DNA of 64,000 nt from JAEUKA01 sp044228505 (GCA_044228505.1 JBGAUT010000006.1:1-64000); one strand, 5' to 3'; numbered from the stretch's first letter, positions 8,700 to 16,932 are shown. Program-made: numbers and translations. Notes: a model not told the origin generated them from the sequence alone.

Positions 8700-9716
8700 T
8701 CATGGTCCGGCCCGGACGAGCCGCACCACCGCCTGGGCCCAGTCCGCTTCGGAGTTTAACGACGGCACCAGCGTCAGCGATTCACCTCCGGCACTGATAA
8801 AGTCGTGACGGGCCCGGATGCCGATTTCCTCGATCGTCTCCAGGCAGTCCGCTACAAACGCTGGGCAGAACACGACCAGCCGCTTTTTGCCATGGCGGAG
8901 CAGCGATGGAATCACCTCATCGGTATAGGGCTTGATCCATGGTGTTCGCCCAAGGCGCGACTGAAAGCACATCGAGAAGCTGCCCGGTGCAAGCCCAAGC
9001 GTGCCAACCAGCGATCGAGTGGTGTCGTGGCACTGGGCGCGATAACAGGCTCGGTTCACGGTGGTGATCTGTTCGCAGCAGTCGGGCTTTTGCAGGCAGT
9101 GCTGACCACTGAGGTCACACTTCTTGATCTGCCTCTCCGGTAGCCCGTGGTACGAAAACAGAATGTGGTCGGGCCGGTCCTTTTCGATCACGGCGCGCCC
9201 TCGGGTCGCCATGCACTCCAGGTAGCCGGGGTCGCGGTAAAAGGGCGGAACCACTGATAGGTTGGGCGTGACCCAGTACTTTCCGGCCTCGGCGTACAGT
9301 AGCTCCAGCGACGATCCGGTCGAGGCCGCCGAGTATTGCGGGTACAGCGGCAGCGCCACAACCCGATCGCAGTCTCTCATCGCGTGGAGCGCTTCACCGA
9401 GCGGCGGCTTGCCGTACCGCATCGCCAGCTTCACCGTCCACTCAGGACCAAGCAGCGCTTGCACCGCCTGTTCCAGCCCGAGCCCATGCGACAAAAGCGG
9501 TGAGCCCTGCTCAGACCAGACTTTTTGATAGGCCGCAGCACTCTTCCTCGGCCGCAGCGGCAAGATGAAGAGGTTGAGCAGCAGCCACCGCCCCACTGGA
9601 TGGATATCAATGACCCGTGGGTCAGACAGAAACTCTCGCAGATAGCGACGCACTGCTTTGGGGGTTGGCGCGTCCGGGGTTCCTAGATTGATAAGTAGCA
9701 GTCCCTGCTTGGCCAT
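8700..9716 (-). CDS. hemH: Ferrochelatase, internal Cys-cluster type
   Basis: HemH inserts Fe2+ into protoporphyrin IX. The 338-residue protein starts QGLLLINLGTPDAPTP, has the catalytic His190 in LFSYHGLPERQ and later the EEIGIR segment. Between residues 200 and 229 it carries six cysteines (200, 207, 213, 214, 224, 229), consistent with the [2Fe-2S]-containing class described in myxobacteria, where the ligands are internal and not C-terminal. It is 31 bases upstream of nothing on its own strand except the cyclase 146 bases on; the UbiA-family gene precedes it, 31 bases away, so those two are likely co-transcribed. Confidence 0.96.
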   Translation of the reverse strand: MAKQGLLLINLGTPDAPTPKAVRRYLREFLSDPRVIDIHPVGRWLLLNLFILPLRPRKSAAAYQKVWSEQGSPLLSHGLGLEQAVQALLGPEWTVKLAMRYGKPPLGEALHAMRDCDRVVALPLYPQYSAASTGSSLELLYAEAGKYWVTPNLSVVPPFYRDPGYLECMATRGRAVIEKDRPDHILFSYHGLPERQIKKCDLSGQHCLQKPDCCEQITTVNRACYRAQCHDTTRSLVGTLGLAPGSFSMCFQSRLGRTPWIKPYTDEVIPSLLRHGKKRLVVFCPAFVADCLETIEEIGIRARHDFISAGGESLTLVPSLNSEADWAQAVVRLVRAGP

Positions 9717-9747
9717 GGGCGGTGAGGATTTCGTAAAGGGTTTGATG

Positions 9748-10698
9748 TCACAGCGGGGGCGTCGGGGTCAGCGTGCGGCCATAGGCCAAGATCGTGGCTG
9801 CCGTCCCGGCCCACAGCAGAAGTACCGCCAGGATTGGACGATCGCGCAGCAAGATCTCCTCGGGACTACCGCCAAGCTTGTGCATGTGGACCAGGTACAG
9901 GTAGCGCAGCATTCCGTAGAGCACGTACGGGATCGTCAGCATCATCATGTGATTGGGCGGCAGCCCCTGCGCCGAAAACGTGTACAGCGAGTAGGCCATG
10001 ATCGTGCTTGCCGTCACAATGCTGATCATCTGATCGAGCAGCTCGGTTGAGTAATGCGACAGGCTCTGACGGTGGCGGCCGGCATCGTCTGCCAGCAGTG
10101 AGAGCTCATGACGTCGCTTGCACAGCCCCAGAAACAGCGAGCCCAGAAACGTCACGATATAGAGCCAAGGTGAGATATCTGCCGACAACACCAGCACACC
10201 GCTCACCGCACGCAGCACAAAACCTGAGGCCAGCACGAACACGTCAATGATCACCATGTGCTTCAGCGAGTACGTGTACGCGAGCTGTATCAGTACATAT
10301 GCAAGCCCCACCCAGCCAAAGCTCGGCGCGAGTGCAAACGCGCCCCACAGCCCGACGCCTTCCAGCAGCAGCGTCATGACCAGCGCGAGCCAGATCGGCA
10401 CATGACCCGCCGCGATCGGGCGACTTCGCTTTTTGGGATGCAAGCGGTCGTGCGGCAGGTCTTGCACGTCGTTTAGCAGATAGATCCCCGAGGCCAGTGC
10501 GGTGAATACGACCATCGCCAGCGTCGCTTTTGCCAGCGCTTGCCACATGCTCGGTGCGAACAGAAACCACTTCTTGTTCAAGGTGAACAGAAAGCCTGCG
10601 TACAGTAGGACGTTCTTGGTCCACTGCTTCGGACGCAGCGCTTTGATGAGTGAAACCACAAGGCTCGGCGTAGCAGACTGTTTTTCGCTTCTAGTCAC
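9748..10698 (-). CDS. UbiA-family prenyltransferase, decaprenyl-phosphate phosphoribosyltransferase-like
   Basis: A 316-residue membrane protein with eight to nine helices. The opening ALRPKQWTKNVLL and the first Asp-rich motif NDVQDLPHDRLHP followed by KKRSRPIAAG are typical of the branch that moves phosphoribose to decaprenyl phosphate (Rv3806c-like). It is less like UbiA quinone or CyoE enzymes. The product would feed arabinose or ribose-derived envelope glycans, but the usual DprE1/E2 partners are not in the window, so the substrate is inferred. The start is a GTG at 10698. It is divergent from the nitroreductase gene with 42 bases between. Confidence 0.8.
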   Translation of the reverse strand: MTRSEKQSATPSLVVSLIKALRPKQWTKNVLLYAGFLFTLNKKWFLFAPSMWQALAKATLAMVVFTALASGIYLLNDVQDLPHDRLHPKKRSRPIAAGHVPIWLALVMTLLLEGVGLWGAFALAPSFGWVGLAYVLIQLAYTYSLKHMVIIDVFVLASGFVLRAVSGVLVLSADISPWLYIVTFLGSLFLGLCKRRHELSLLADDAGRHRQSLSHYSTELLDQMISIVTASTIMAYSLYTFSAQGLPPNHMMMLTIPYVLYGMLRYLYLVHMHKLGGSPEEILLRDRPILAVLLLWAGTAATILAYGRTLTPTPPL

Positions 10699-10740
10699 GG
10701 CGCGGCATCATAGCGACAATACTAGCCACAAGGAAACCTC

Positions 10741-11310
10741 ATGACCCGAGTCGCCGAGTATCCGATCGAGCCCTTCTTCCTGTCTCGCTGGTCGCCCCGA
10801 GCCATGAACGGCCAGCCGGTATCCGAGCAATTGTTGCTCCGCCTGTTCGAGGCTGCCCACTGGGCACCCTCCGGTGGCAACACCCAGTCATGGCGTTTTG
10901 CCTACGCGATTCACGGCGAGCCTGAGTTTGCGCCCCTGCTCGACCTGCTCGCAGATGGCAACAAAACTTGGTGTGAGCGAGCCGGTGCGCTGATCGTCGT
11001 GCTGTCGCAGTCCGTGCTCGATAACGGTCGTCCGAATCCCACCCATTCATTCGATGCGGGAGCGGCTTGGATGAGCCTGGCGCTACAGGGCTCTTCCATG
11101 GGTCTTCACGTCCATGGCATGGCGGGCTTCGATGCCCAGCGCGCCCGAGGTGTACTCGACCTTCCCGAAAACCTCGCCGTGAACATCATGATTGCCGTCG
11201 GTCACCCCGGCAACGTCGAAGAGCTGCCAGAAAAGCTTCGAGAGCGGGAACAGCCAAACGGTCGTCGTCCCGTAAGAGAACTCATCTTCAAAGGCCGCTA
11301 CCCCCGCTAA
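10741..11310 (+). CDS. Nitroreductase-family FMN oxidoreductase
   Basis: A 189-residue protein of the nitroreductase/SagB-like flavin fold. It contains the N-terminal SRWSPRAMNG motif (FMN phosphate contact), AAHWAPSGGNTQSWRF and, near the C-terminus, IMIAVGHPGN. Members reduce nitro compounds, quinones or other electrophiles with NAD(P)H. The substrate is not predictable. AAGGAA lies nine bases upstream of the ATG. It precedes a lipoprotein gene by 34 bases. Confidence 0.9.
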   Translation: MTRVAEYPIEPFFLSRWSPRAMNGQPVSEQLLLRLFEAAHWAPSGGNTQSWRFAYAIHGEPEFAPLLDLLADGNKTWCERAGALIVVLSQSVLDNGRPNPTHSFDAGAAWMSLALQGSSMGLHVHGMAGFDAQRARGVLDLPENLAVNIMIAVGHPGNVEELPEKLREREQPNGRRPVRELIFKGRYPR

Positions 11311-11344
11311 ATCCTTCAGCCGCACGCCGTGATACGATGGAGCG

Positions 11345-12178
11345 ATGGGGGATTCTTCGCGCTGTGTTCGTTACGTGGCTCTGGGTGGCCTGCTACTGAC
11401 TTTTGCCTGTGCGGGACCGACCGCAGAGAAGTCGGGTGGCGGTGGATCGGCCAAGCTACCACCACAGGTTCTGGATACTTCAGATGTGATCGAGGGCGGT
11501 GGCACGCTTCCCGGTTCCTCAACGCGCTGCCAAGGCGGCCTGTGTCAGTGTCGTGAGATCGACGCCGCCGGTCGAGGTAGTCCCGAAACCGATGCGGAGT
11601 CTGCCCCTCCTGCCCCGGGCTACAAGCGCTTTGAGCTGCGCACCGGACGTGGCGATGACACCATGCGCATCACCATCGAAGGCGTTGGCACCTTCGTCAA
11701 GAGCGGCCCGACGCCTGATGCCCGCTGCATCTACGTCGATTTGCCCGCTGGAGCGCACCGCATTCGCTACCACGTCATTGCCGCAAACCCCACCCAAGGT
11801 TCCGAGCCAAGGCTTCGCATCAGCGAATACAGCGAAAAGTTTAAGCGCTGGTATCGCAGCTTCGGCTTTCGCTGCACCGATGGCTCTCAGCCATGCACCA
11901 AAGACCTGGCCCGCGATGAGTTCGAGCGTCTCGCCAAGCAGGCCGATGGCAAGTTCGACCCCTGCGGTTCGGCCAAGGTACAAGGACTCCGCTTTTCGAC
12001 TGATCGAGAGGCCGATGTCGCGGTCGGCGACTTCAACTTGCAGCTTGTCTTAAACATCTACAAGTTCACGCCCCGCTTTGCCCCCGACACCCCAAACTGC
12101 AAAGGGCTGACCCCAACCAAGCCCGCTGGTACCAGCTCTGCCGATGACGGCGAGATGACCGTCCAACCGGCAAAGTAG
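11345..12178 (+). CDS. Predicted lipoprotein with Cys pairs
   Basis: A 277-residue protein with signal peptide and lipobox LTFAC (Cys near residue 23), a Gly/Ser linker, and a mature region holding several cysteines (CQGGLCQC, DARCIY, FRCTDGSQPC, FDPC, NC). The pattern IEGVGTFVKSGPTPDARCIYVDLPAGAHRIRYHV suggests a beta-sandwich core, but I recognise no named family. GGAG is five bases upstream of the ATG. It converges on the phosphoesterase gene with 20 bases between. The even cysteine pattern fits a disulfide-bonded envelope protein. Confidence 0.7.
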   Translation: MGDSSRCVRYVALGGLLLTFACAGPTAEKSGGGGSAKLPPQVLDTSDVIEGGGTLPGSSTRCQGGLCQCREIDAAGRGSPETDAESAPPAPGYKRFELRTGRGDDTMRITIEGVGTFVKSGPTPDARCIYVDLPAGAHRIRYHVIAANPTQGSEPRLRISEYSEKFKRWYRSFGFRCTDGSQPCTKDLARDEFERLAKQADGKFDPCGSAKVQGLRFSTDREADVAVGDFNLQLVLNIYKFTPRFAPDTPNCKGLTPTKPAGTSSADDGEMTVQPAK

Positions 12179-12198
12179 TACGGTCGATCGGCACCGGG

Positions 12199-13101
12199 CT
12201 AGTCGAGCCCGAACCGTACCAGCTCGCCGTTCCGTAGGGTGAGGGGTTCGACCGAATACGTGCCATCGCTGACCTGGACCATGCAGATGTTGACCTTGTC
12301 GGCTTGCTGGCGGGTTCCCGGATCAAGGGCGAAGCGGCGACCGCTGTAGGGCAGGGTGCCTTCGTTTCCGGCGCAGTGCTTGTCGTAGGTGCTGCGGCTG
12401 AGCGGGAAGTGATAGGTGCCACTGCCAGTGCCTACGTGGATGTGGTGGAGGTTGCCATCCGGAAAGGTCAGCTCTTGCTCCCAGACTAGGTGCTCATGGC
12501 CCGCGAAGAACGCCGAATAGCCGGTCGCGACCAGCAGCTTGCCCAGCTCATCGCGATAGGACTCGCTGGTTCGGCCCATCATCGAAACCAGCGGGACGTG
12601 ACCGATGCACAGCCGGAGTGCGTCATCGGGGGTCGCTGCGGCGTCGCTACGGACAAACTGGGCGACCTCCTGCGGGAGGTCTTGGTCAACGACATGCAGC
12701 AGGGTTAGGTGCAGCTCCTCGGCCTGCAGCGAGTAGTACAGCGGTGGCTTGCCCGACAGGATGAACCGGTCACTGACATCCTCGCTGAGCTTGGCCCACG
12801 CTGCCTGGTAGCCATCGCGCTGCGCCTGGGTGTAATAGTCGTGATTGCCGGCAATCGGCAGCACCGCAATGTCAGCATCCGACAGGGGTTTTAACGCGGC
12901 GCGAAATGAGTTCCACCACAGGTTGACCTTGTCGCGGCTGGCACCGTCATCGGGATTGCCGCTGGTCGCGTCTCCGCTCACCACCACAAAGCGCGGAGCG
13001 AGCGAAACAAGCTGGCTTATCACCTTCGGAAAGTTCGAGGGAATGCCTCCGCCAGTGAAGACGTGGATGTCCGAGACAATCGCGAAGCTGAAAGTGCTCA
13101 T
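12199..13101 (-). CDS. Calcineurin-like metallophosphoesterase
   Basis: A 300-residue protein with all five metallophosphoesterase blocks in order: SDIHVFTGG, SGDATSGN, AGNHDYYTQ, IGHVPL and FAGHEHLVWEQ. These residues bind two metal ions. No signal peptide or membrane segment is visible, so it acts in the cytoplasm on an unknown phosphoester. AAGG lies upstream of the ATG. It is divergent from the mobB-like gene, with 45 bases between. Confidence 0.9.
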   Translation of the reverse strand: MSTFSFAIVSDIHVFTGGGIPSNFPKVISQLVSLAPRFVVVSGDATSGNPDDGASRDKVNLWWNSFRAALKPLSDADIAVLPIAGNHDYYTQAQRDGYQAAWAKLSEDVSDRFILSGKPPLYYSLQAEELHLTLLHVVDQDLPQEVAQFVRSDAAATPDDALRLCIGHVPLVSMMGRTSESYRDELGKLLVATGYSAFFAGHEHLVWEQELTFPDGNLHHIHVGTGSGTYHFPLSRSTYDKHCAGNEGTLPYSGRRFALDPGTRQQADKVNICMVQVSDGTYSVEPLTLRNGELVRFGLD

Positions 13102-13146
13102 ACAACCTTCTTATCAGTAGAGCCGGGGCCGTGGCAAAGTTCGCGC

Positions 13147-14124
13147 ATGAGAGCGCTCGGAATCGTCGGATATAGTGGATCGGGCAAAACCACCCTGGGC
13201 GAGCGGTTGATTGCCATCCTGACGGCCCGTGGCTTGCGGATTGCGGCGGTCAAGCATGCGCACCACGGCTTCGAACCGGATGTGCGGGGCAAAGACTCGG
13301 ATCGCTTGCGCCGCGCCGGGGCCGTCCAAACCCTGGTCTTTTCCGCCGAGCGCTGGGCGCTGTACACCGAGCAGAATCCACCGAGGCCGCCGACGATTCC
13401 GGCGCTACTCGCGGTGCTCAATCCGCAGCTCATTGACTTGGTGCTGATTGAAGGACTGCGCAGTGCCGACTATCCCAAGCTCGAGGTACACCGGCCCTCT
13501 CTTGGACAGCCACTGCTTGCGGCCACCGATCGGCGAGTGATTGCGGTAGCCACCGATGAACCGGAGCGGCTAGAGCAACTCGGCTTACACTGTCCCGTGC
13601 TCAGGTTAAATGACCTGATTGCGCTTTCCGATTTTGTGGGAAGCTTTGTAACCGGAGGAAAAAGCGATATGAGCGACACCACTTCTACCCCCCCAGCGGA
13701 CGGCACCGGTAAACCACAGTTCGAGGATCTGCGCAGCAAGTTCGAGGAGCGACTCGGCCACCTCGCCAAGCAGATTGATGACCTGTCGGAGCGCTTCACC
13801 AAAGGTGCAGTCGAGGCCAGGGCGAGCGTTGAAGCCGACATCGTCAAGCTCAAGCAAGAGCATCAGGATGAGTACGAGCAGTTTCAGAAGCTCCAGAAGG
13901 TCGCCGAGGAGAGCTGGGTGGTCCTGCAGAAGCGGCTCGATATCGTTGCTGGCAATGTTCGAAGCGCCGTAGGTCAGGCCGTGGACCAGGCCGCCAGTGC
14001 GCTTGGTATCGCGCATGCTGAAGCGGCCAAGTCCGAGCCTGCCCAGACTGCACCGGATGCCGCCCAGACTGCACCGGATGCTGCCCAGACTGCACCGGAT
14101 GCCAGCACGCCCAGCGACAAGTAG
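13147..14124 (+). CDS. mobB: MobB domain fused to a helical C-terminal region
   Basis: Residues 1 to about 170 are MobB, the GTP-binding accessory protein of molybdopterin-guanine dinucleotide synthesis: P-loop GYSGSGKTTL at the N-terminus, VKHAHHGFEPD, GKDSDRLRRAG and LVLIEGLR. MobB normally ends here. In this gene the frame continues for another 151 residues: a charged, strongly helical segment (LRSKFEERLGHLAKQIDDL and onward) and a tail with three AQTAPDA repeats. A consensus ribosome-binding site and ATG sit exactly at the junction, so the 3' part may also be made alone. No other molybdopterin genes are nearby. The longer frame start at 13063 lies in the phosphoesterase gene and is rejected. 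Confidence 0.88.
   Translation: MRALGIVGYSGSGKTTLGERLIAILTARGLRIAAVKHAHHGFEPDVRGKDSDRLRRAGAVQTLVFSAERWALYTEQNPPRPPTIPALLAVLNPQLIDLVLIEGLRSADYPKLEVHRPSLGQPLLAATDRRVIAVATDEPERLEQLGLHCPVLRLNDLIALSDFVGSFVTGGKSDMSDTTSTPPADGTGKPQFEDLRSKFEERLGHLAKQIDDLSERFTKGAVEARASVEADIVKLKQEHQDEYEQFQKLQKVAEESWVVLQKRLDIVAGNVRSAVGQAVDQAASALGIAHAEAAKSEPAQTAPDAAQTAPDAAQTAPDASTPSDK
13654..13671 (+). promoter_or_regulatory. Internal ribosome-binding site and in-frame ATG inside the mobB fusion
   Basis: GGAGGA at 13654-13659 is followed nine bases later by an ATG at 13669, in frame with mobB (codon 175). It would start a 151-residue coiled-coil-like protein (MSDTTSTPPADG...). Sites this good are rare inside genes, so this is likely the original start of a downstream gene whose separation from mobB was lost. 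Confidence 0.65.
14041..14103 (+). repeat. Three tandem 21-bp coding repeats
   Basis: Three consecutive copies of gcccagactgcaccggatgc plus one variable base (c, t, c) encode AQTAPDA three times at the C-terminus of the mobB fusion. The near identity of the DNA points to recent slippage or expansion. Confidence 0.95.
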
Positions 14125-14175
14125 CTTCAAATACGCTAAAACCCCCGGCAGCCCTTCCCACTCACGAGGAGCGTC

Positions 14176-15696
14176 ATGTCGGTTTCCATGTCCCGGTTTG
14201 TTAGGTCTTCCGTCCCCGTTGGTTCACTGTGCTTGCTGCTGTCCGGGCTCATGACGAGCTGCGTCGAGCAGAGCGGTGATTCTGCCACCCCCAGCGAGGA
14301 AGCACTTGCCGCTGCTCGCGAGCACATTCTCACGGTGGCCCCGACGCCGCGTTTTCCGAGCGGTGCGGTGTTTGAAGGCACCAAAGGTGGCCGGGTTGTC
14401 TATCTTGGCGCGGATGTCGACGTAAGCGAGGTCGTTCCCGGACAGACCTTCACCGTCACTCACTACTTCCGCGTCGAAAAGCCGCTATCCGAAGGTTGGA
14501 AAGAGTTCGTCCACATCGGTACGCCCGATCGCCGCATGCACCACAACGCCGATCACGTTCCCGTCGGTGGCAAGTACCCGGTGCAGCTGTGGAAAGAGGG
14601 CGAGATCATCCGCGACATCCAGCGCATCCCGCTGCCCTCGACGTTTACCGCTGACAAGCTGGCGCTGTTCGTCGGTTTTTACAAAAAGAATGAGCGGCTG
14701 CCGGTGAAAAGTGGTCGTCAAGACGGCCAAAATCGGGTCATTGCGCTCGAGCTGCCGGTCAAAGGCGGGGTGTCCCTTTCGGCCAGTCGCAAGCTGCAAG
14801 TGCGGCGGCTGCCCGAGGGACAGACGATCGCCATCGACGGCAAGCTGGATGAGACAGCCTGGAAGAACGCAGTCTCGACGGGTCCGTTTGTGCATACGAT
14901 GAGCGGCGGTCCAGCGGCGCAACCGGCGACGGCGAAGCTCCTGTGGGATGATCAAAATCTCTACATCGCCTTTGAGTTTGCGGACACCGATGTGTGGGGT
15001 TCGCTCGAAAAGCACGACGACAAGCTGTGGACTGAGGAAGCTGCCGAGGTGTTCCTCGATCCCGATGGGGACGGCAAGACCTACGTCGAGCTGCAAGTCA
15101 GCCCACGCAACACCACGTTCGATTCCTGGCTACCGGGCTACCGTCAAAACGACAACGCCTGGGACTCCGGGATGCAGACGGCGGTGACGGTGCAAGGCAC
15201 GCTCAACCAGCGCGATGACAAAGACACTGGCTGGACCGTCGAGATGCGCATCCCGATGACCGCGGTCAAAGGTCGACTCGAAACGGTCAAAGGGGTGCCA
15301 CCAGCCGTGGGAACCGAGTGGCGGGCCAATTTTTTCCGGCTCGATCACCCCAATGGTAAACCTCAGACTGGGTCTTCTTGGTCGCCACCGATGGTCGGGG
15401 ACTTCCACGCGCTCGACAAATTCGGTACGCTGGTGTTTGCGGACTCAGAGGGCAAGACGGCCCCGATCCAGCAGTCGTCGAGTGTGCAGCCACCACCCGT
15501 TCCGCCCGCAGCCGCGCCGGGTCAGCCTGGTGGTCCGCATCAGCTCAACCCGATGCTCGAGCATGCGATGAAGGGCGATGACAGTCCCGAAGTGAAGCCC
15601 GCCCCGGCTTCGCCTGCGAAGAGCCCGGCCCCCGTGAAGAGCCCAGCGCCAGCGCCAGCGCCAGCGCAAAAGCCGGCGAGTCCCAAGTCCAAGTAG
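14176..15696 (+). CDS. Lipoprotein with CBM9-like domain
   Basis: A 506-residue protein with signal peptide and lipobox ending MTSC near residue 29. The N-terminal half (residues ~45-195) is beta rich. Residues about 215-430 resemble the CBM9/DOMON-like carbohydrate-binding fold seen in many secreted proteins: IDGKLDETAWKNA, then LLWDDQNLYIAFEFADTDVW, AEVFLDPDGDGKTYVELQV and MRIPMTAV. The C-terminal 70 residues are Pro/Ala rich. GAGGAG is upstream of the ATG. It probably sits at the outer membrane and binds a glycan or other ligand. It starts a rightward pair with the GST gene. Confidence 0.85.
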   Translation: MSVSMSRFVRSSVPVGSLCLLLSGLMTSCVEQSGDSATPSEEALAAAREHILTVAPTPRFPSGAVFEGTKGGRVVYLGADVDVSEVVPGQTFTVTHYFRVEKPLSEGWKEFVHIGTPDRRMHHNADHVPVGGKYPVQLWKEGEIIRDIQRIPLPSTFTADKLALFVGFYKKNERLPVKSGRQDGQNRVIALELPVKGGVSLSASRKLQVRRLPEGQTIAIDGKLDETAWKNAVSTGPFVHTMSGGPAAQPATAKLLWDDQNLYIAFEFADTDVWGSLEKHDDKLWTEEAAEVFLDPDGDGKTYVELQVSPRNTTFDSWLPGYRQNDNAWDSGMQTAVTVQGTLNQRDDKDTGWTVEMRIPMTAVKGRLETVKGVPPAVGTEWRANFFRLDHPNGKPQTGSSWSPPMVGDFHALDKFGTLVFADSEGKTAPIQQSSSVQPPPVPPAAAPGQPGGPHQLNPMLEHAMKGDDSPEVKPAPASPAKSPAPVKSPAPAPAPAQKPASPKSK

Positions 15697-15736
15697 TCGA
15701 TCCATACCCACACGCAAACTGTAGGAGTCTGTCCCG

Positions 15737-16384
15737 ATGACCCAGAGCACCGTGCCCACGTACGAGCTAATCTACTTTCCGATTCATGGCCGCGCTGAAG
15801 TGCTGCGGCTGACGTTTTCCCTGGCGCAGACCGCGTTCACCGATGTGCCAGTGACGGACTGGGCGACACTCAAGCCGCAGATGCCGCTCGGCCAGGTGCC
15901 GGTGCTCAAGGAAACGCACGGCGACAAGTCCGTACTGATTCCGCAGTCGGGCGCGATCATCCGTCACCTCGGGCGGGTGCTCAACTTGTACGGACAGACC
16001 GAGCTTGAGCACACGATCGTCGACTACGTGCTGGAGTCGGTGGTGGACTGGCGCAGCAAGTTCATCCCGGTGGCCTACGCTCGGATGTACGGCACGGCCC
16101 AAGACATCCAGGACAAGTATTGGGGCGAGCTACTCGACCACAACCTAAAGACGATGGAAAAGCTGCTGGCCAACCCGACCAAGTCGGGCATATGGTTCAC
16201 GGGTGAGTCGCCGACGATCGCGGACGCGATGGTGTGGGACACCATGGACTCAAACCTCGCCAAGCGGGGCGACGTGCTCGAGCGGTACCCGACGCTGCGT
16301 GCCTTCTACGACCGCTTTGCCGCACTCCCCGGCATCGCAGCCCACCTAGCCAGCCGCCGCCCCTCCGAACACCGCCAAGCGTAA
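15737..16384 (+). CDS. Glutathione S-transferase
   Basis: A 215-residue GST. The N-terminal thioredoxin-fold half has YELIYFPIHGRAEVLRL, with the catalytic Tyr position of sigma-class-like enzymes, the cis-Pro motif GQVPVL and SGAIIRHLGR. The all-helical C-terminal half includes SPTIADAMVWD. It conjugates glutathione to electrophiles or acts as a peroxidase in the cytoplasm. GTAGGAG lies upstream of the ATG. It follows the CBM9-like gene after 40 bases. Confidence 0.92.
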   Translation: MTQSTVPTYELIYFPIHGRAEVLRLTFSLAQTAFTDVPVTDWATLKPQMPLGQVPVLKETHGDKSVLIPQSGAIIRHLGRVLNLYGQTELEHTIVDYVLESVVDWRSKFIPVAYARMYGTAQDIQDKYWGELLDHNLKTMEKLLANPTKSGIWFTGESPTIADAMVWDTMDSNLAKRGDVLERYPTLRAFYDRFAALPGIAAHLASRRPSEHRQA

Positions 16385-16385
16385 C

Positions 16386-16513
16386 CCACCCCAGTCCGGA
16401 TCCGGCAGTCCAGAACCGGTGCGCCGGAGCCCGCCCACCCCAGTCCGAAAGTCTCGAACTGCTCCGTCGGAACCGCCCCAGTCCGAAAGGCTCGAATGGT
16501 TCCGCAGGAACCA
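16386..16513 (+). repeat. Degenerate intergenic repeat, three units
   Basis: The block CC(A/G)CCCCAGTCCG recurs ending near 16398, 16447 and 16485, the last two followed by GAAAG and CTCGAA. Each unit ends in a short hairpin: ccgg-tgcg-ccgg, a weaker ctccgtcggaa, and ggttcc-gcag-gaacc. No reading frame is conserved between units. It begins right after the GST stop. Confidence 0.6.
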
Positions 16514-16544
16514 GAGAGCCCAAACAAAAGAGCCCCCCAAAGAG

Positions 16545-16658
16545 AAAAACCGATTGATCGGCCCGAGTGCAAGGCGCGAAGAGGAGCGGAGCGTACTACT
16601 GTACGTGAGCACCGGACCGCATGAGCAACGCCGCAATCGCGCCGAGCAATCGGTTTTT
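16545..16658. terminator. 114-nt hairpin, likely bidirectional terminator
   Basis: Nested inverted repeats share one centre: aaaaaccgattg (16545-16556) with caatcggttttt (16647-16658), ggcgcga (16573-16579) with tcgcgcc (16637-16643), and cgtac (16592-16596) with gtacg (16601-16605) around the loop tact. A-rich left and T-rich right ends would terminate transcription in both directions, from the GST gene and from the leftward small basic gene, whose stop codon lies in the right arm. Confidence 0.7.
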
Positions 16659-16809
16659 ACTTCGCGGCCAGGCGGCGGGCGCGACGGGCACGCCGACTAT
16701 TGGTGTTTCGGTTGGCACCGGCTGCCATGATGCGACGCTTGCGGCGCGACTTGACGCCAGCGATGTGGTTTTTGGCACGGTTTGCAACTTTGCGCTTGGT
16801 ACGGCTCAT
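16657..16809 (-). CDS. Very small arginine-rich basic protein
   Basis: A 50-residue protein starting MSRTKRKVANRAKNHIAGVK and ending RRARRARRLAAK. It has 14 Arg and 6 Lys, no Asp, Glu or Cys. An AGAGGT ribosome-binding site lies six bases upstream of the ATG at 16809, which supports a real gene. The composition suggests binding to RNA or DNA, as in small ribosomal or nucleoid proteins, but I recognise no family. The gene is divergent from the HEAT-like protein gene, with 123 bases between, and ends within a large hairpin. Translation was read by hand from the reverse strand. Confidence 0.65.
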   Translation of the reverse strand: MSRTKRKVANRAKNHIAGVKSRRKRRIMAAGANRNTNSRRARRARRLAAK

Positions 16810-16932
16810 GATCGACCTCTTTTAGGAGAGTAGTTTGGTGAAGCGAACCCGCAGCCTACTCGATTCCTAGCCGGTGCGAGAAGGCCCAAATTCCCGCTCT
16901 GACAGGATAAAATAGCCAAGCCCTGGGGAGGG

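Noticed and set aside
14041..14103. Tandem 21-bp repeats as a CRISPR or regulatory array
   Set aside because: The units are contiguous with no spacers and stay in frame, encoding AQTAPDA; they are coding repeats.
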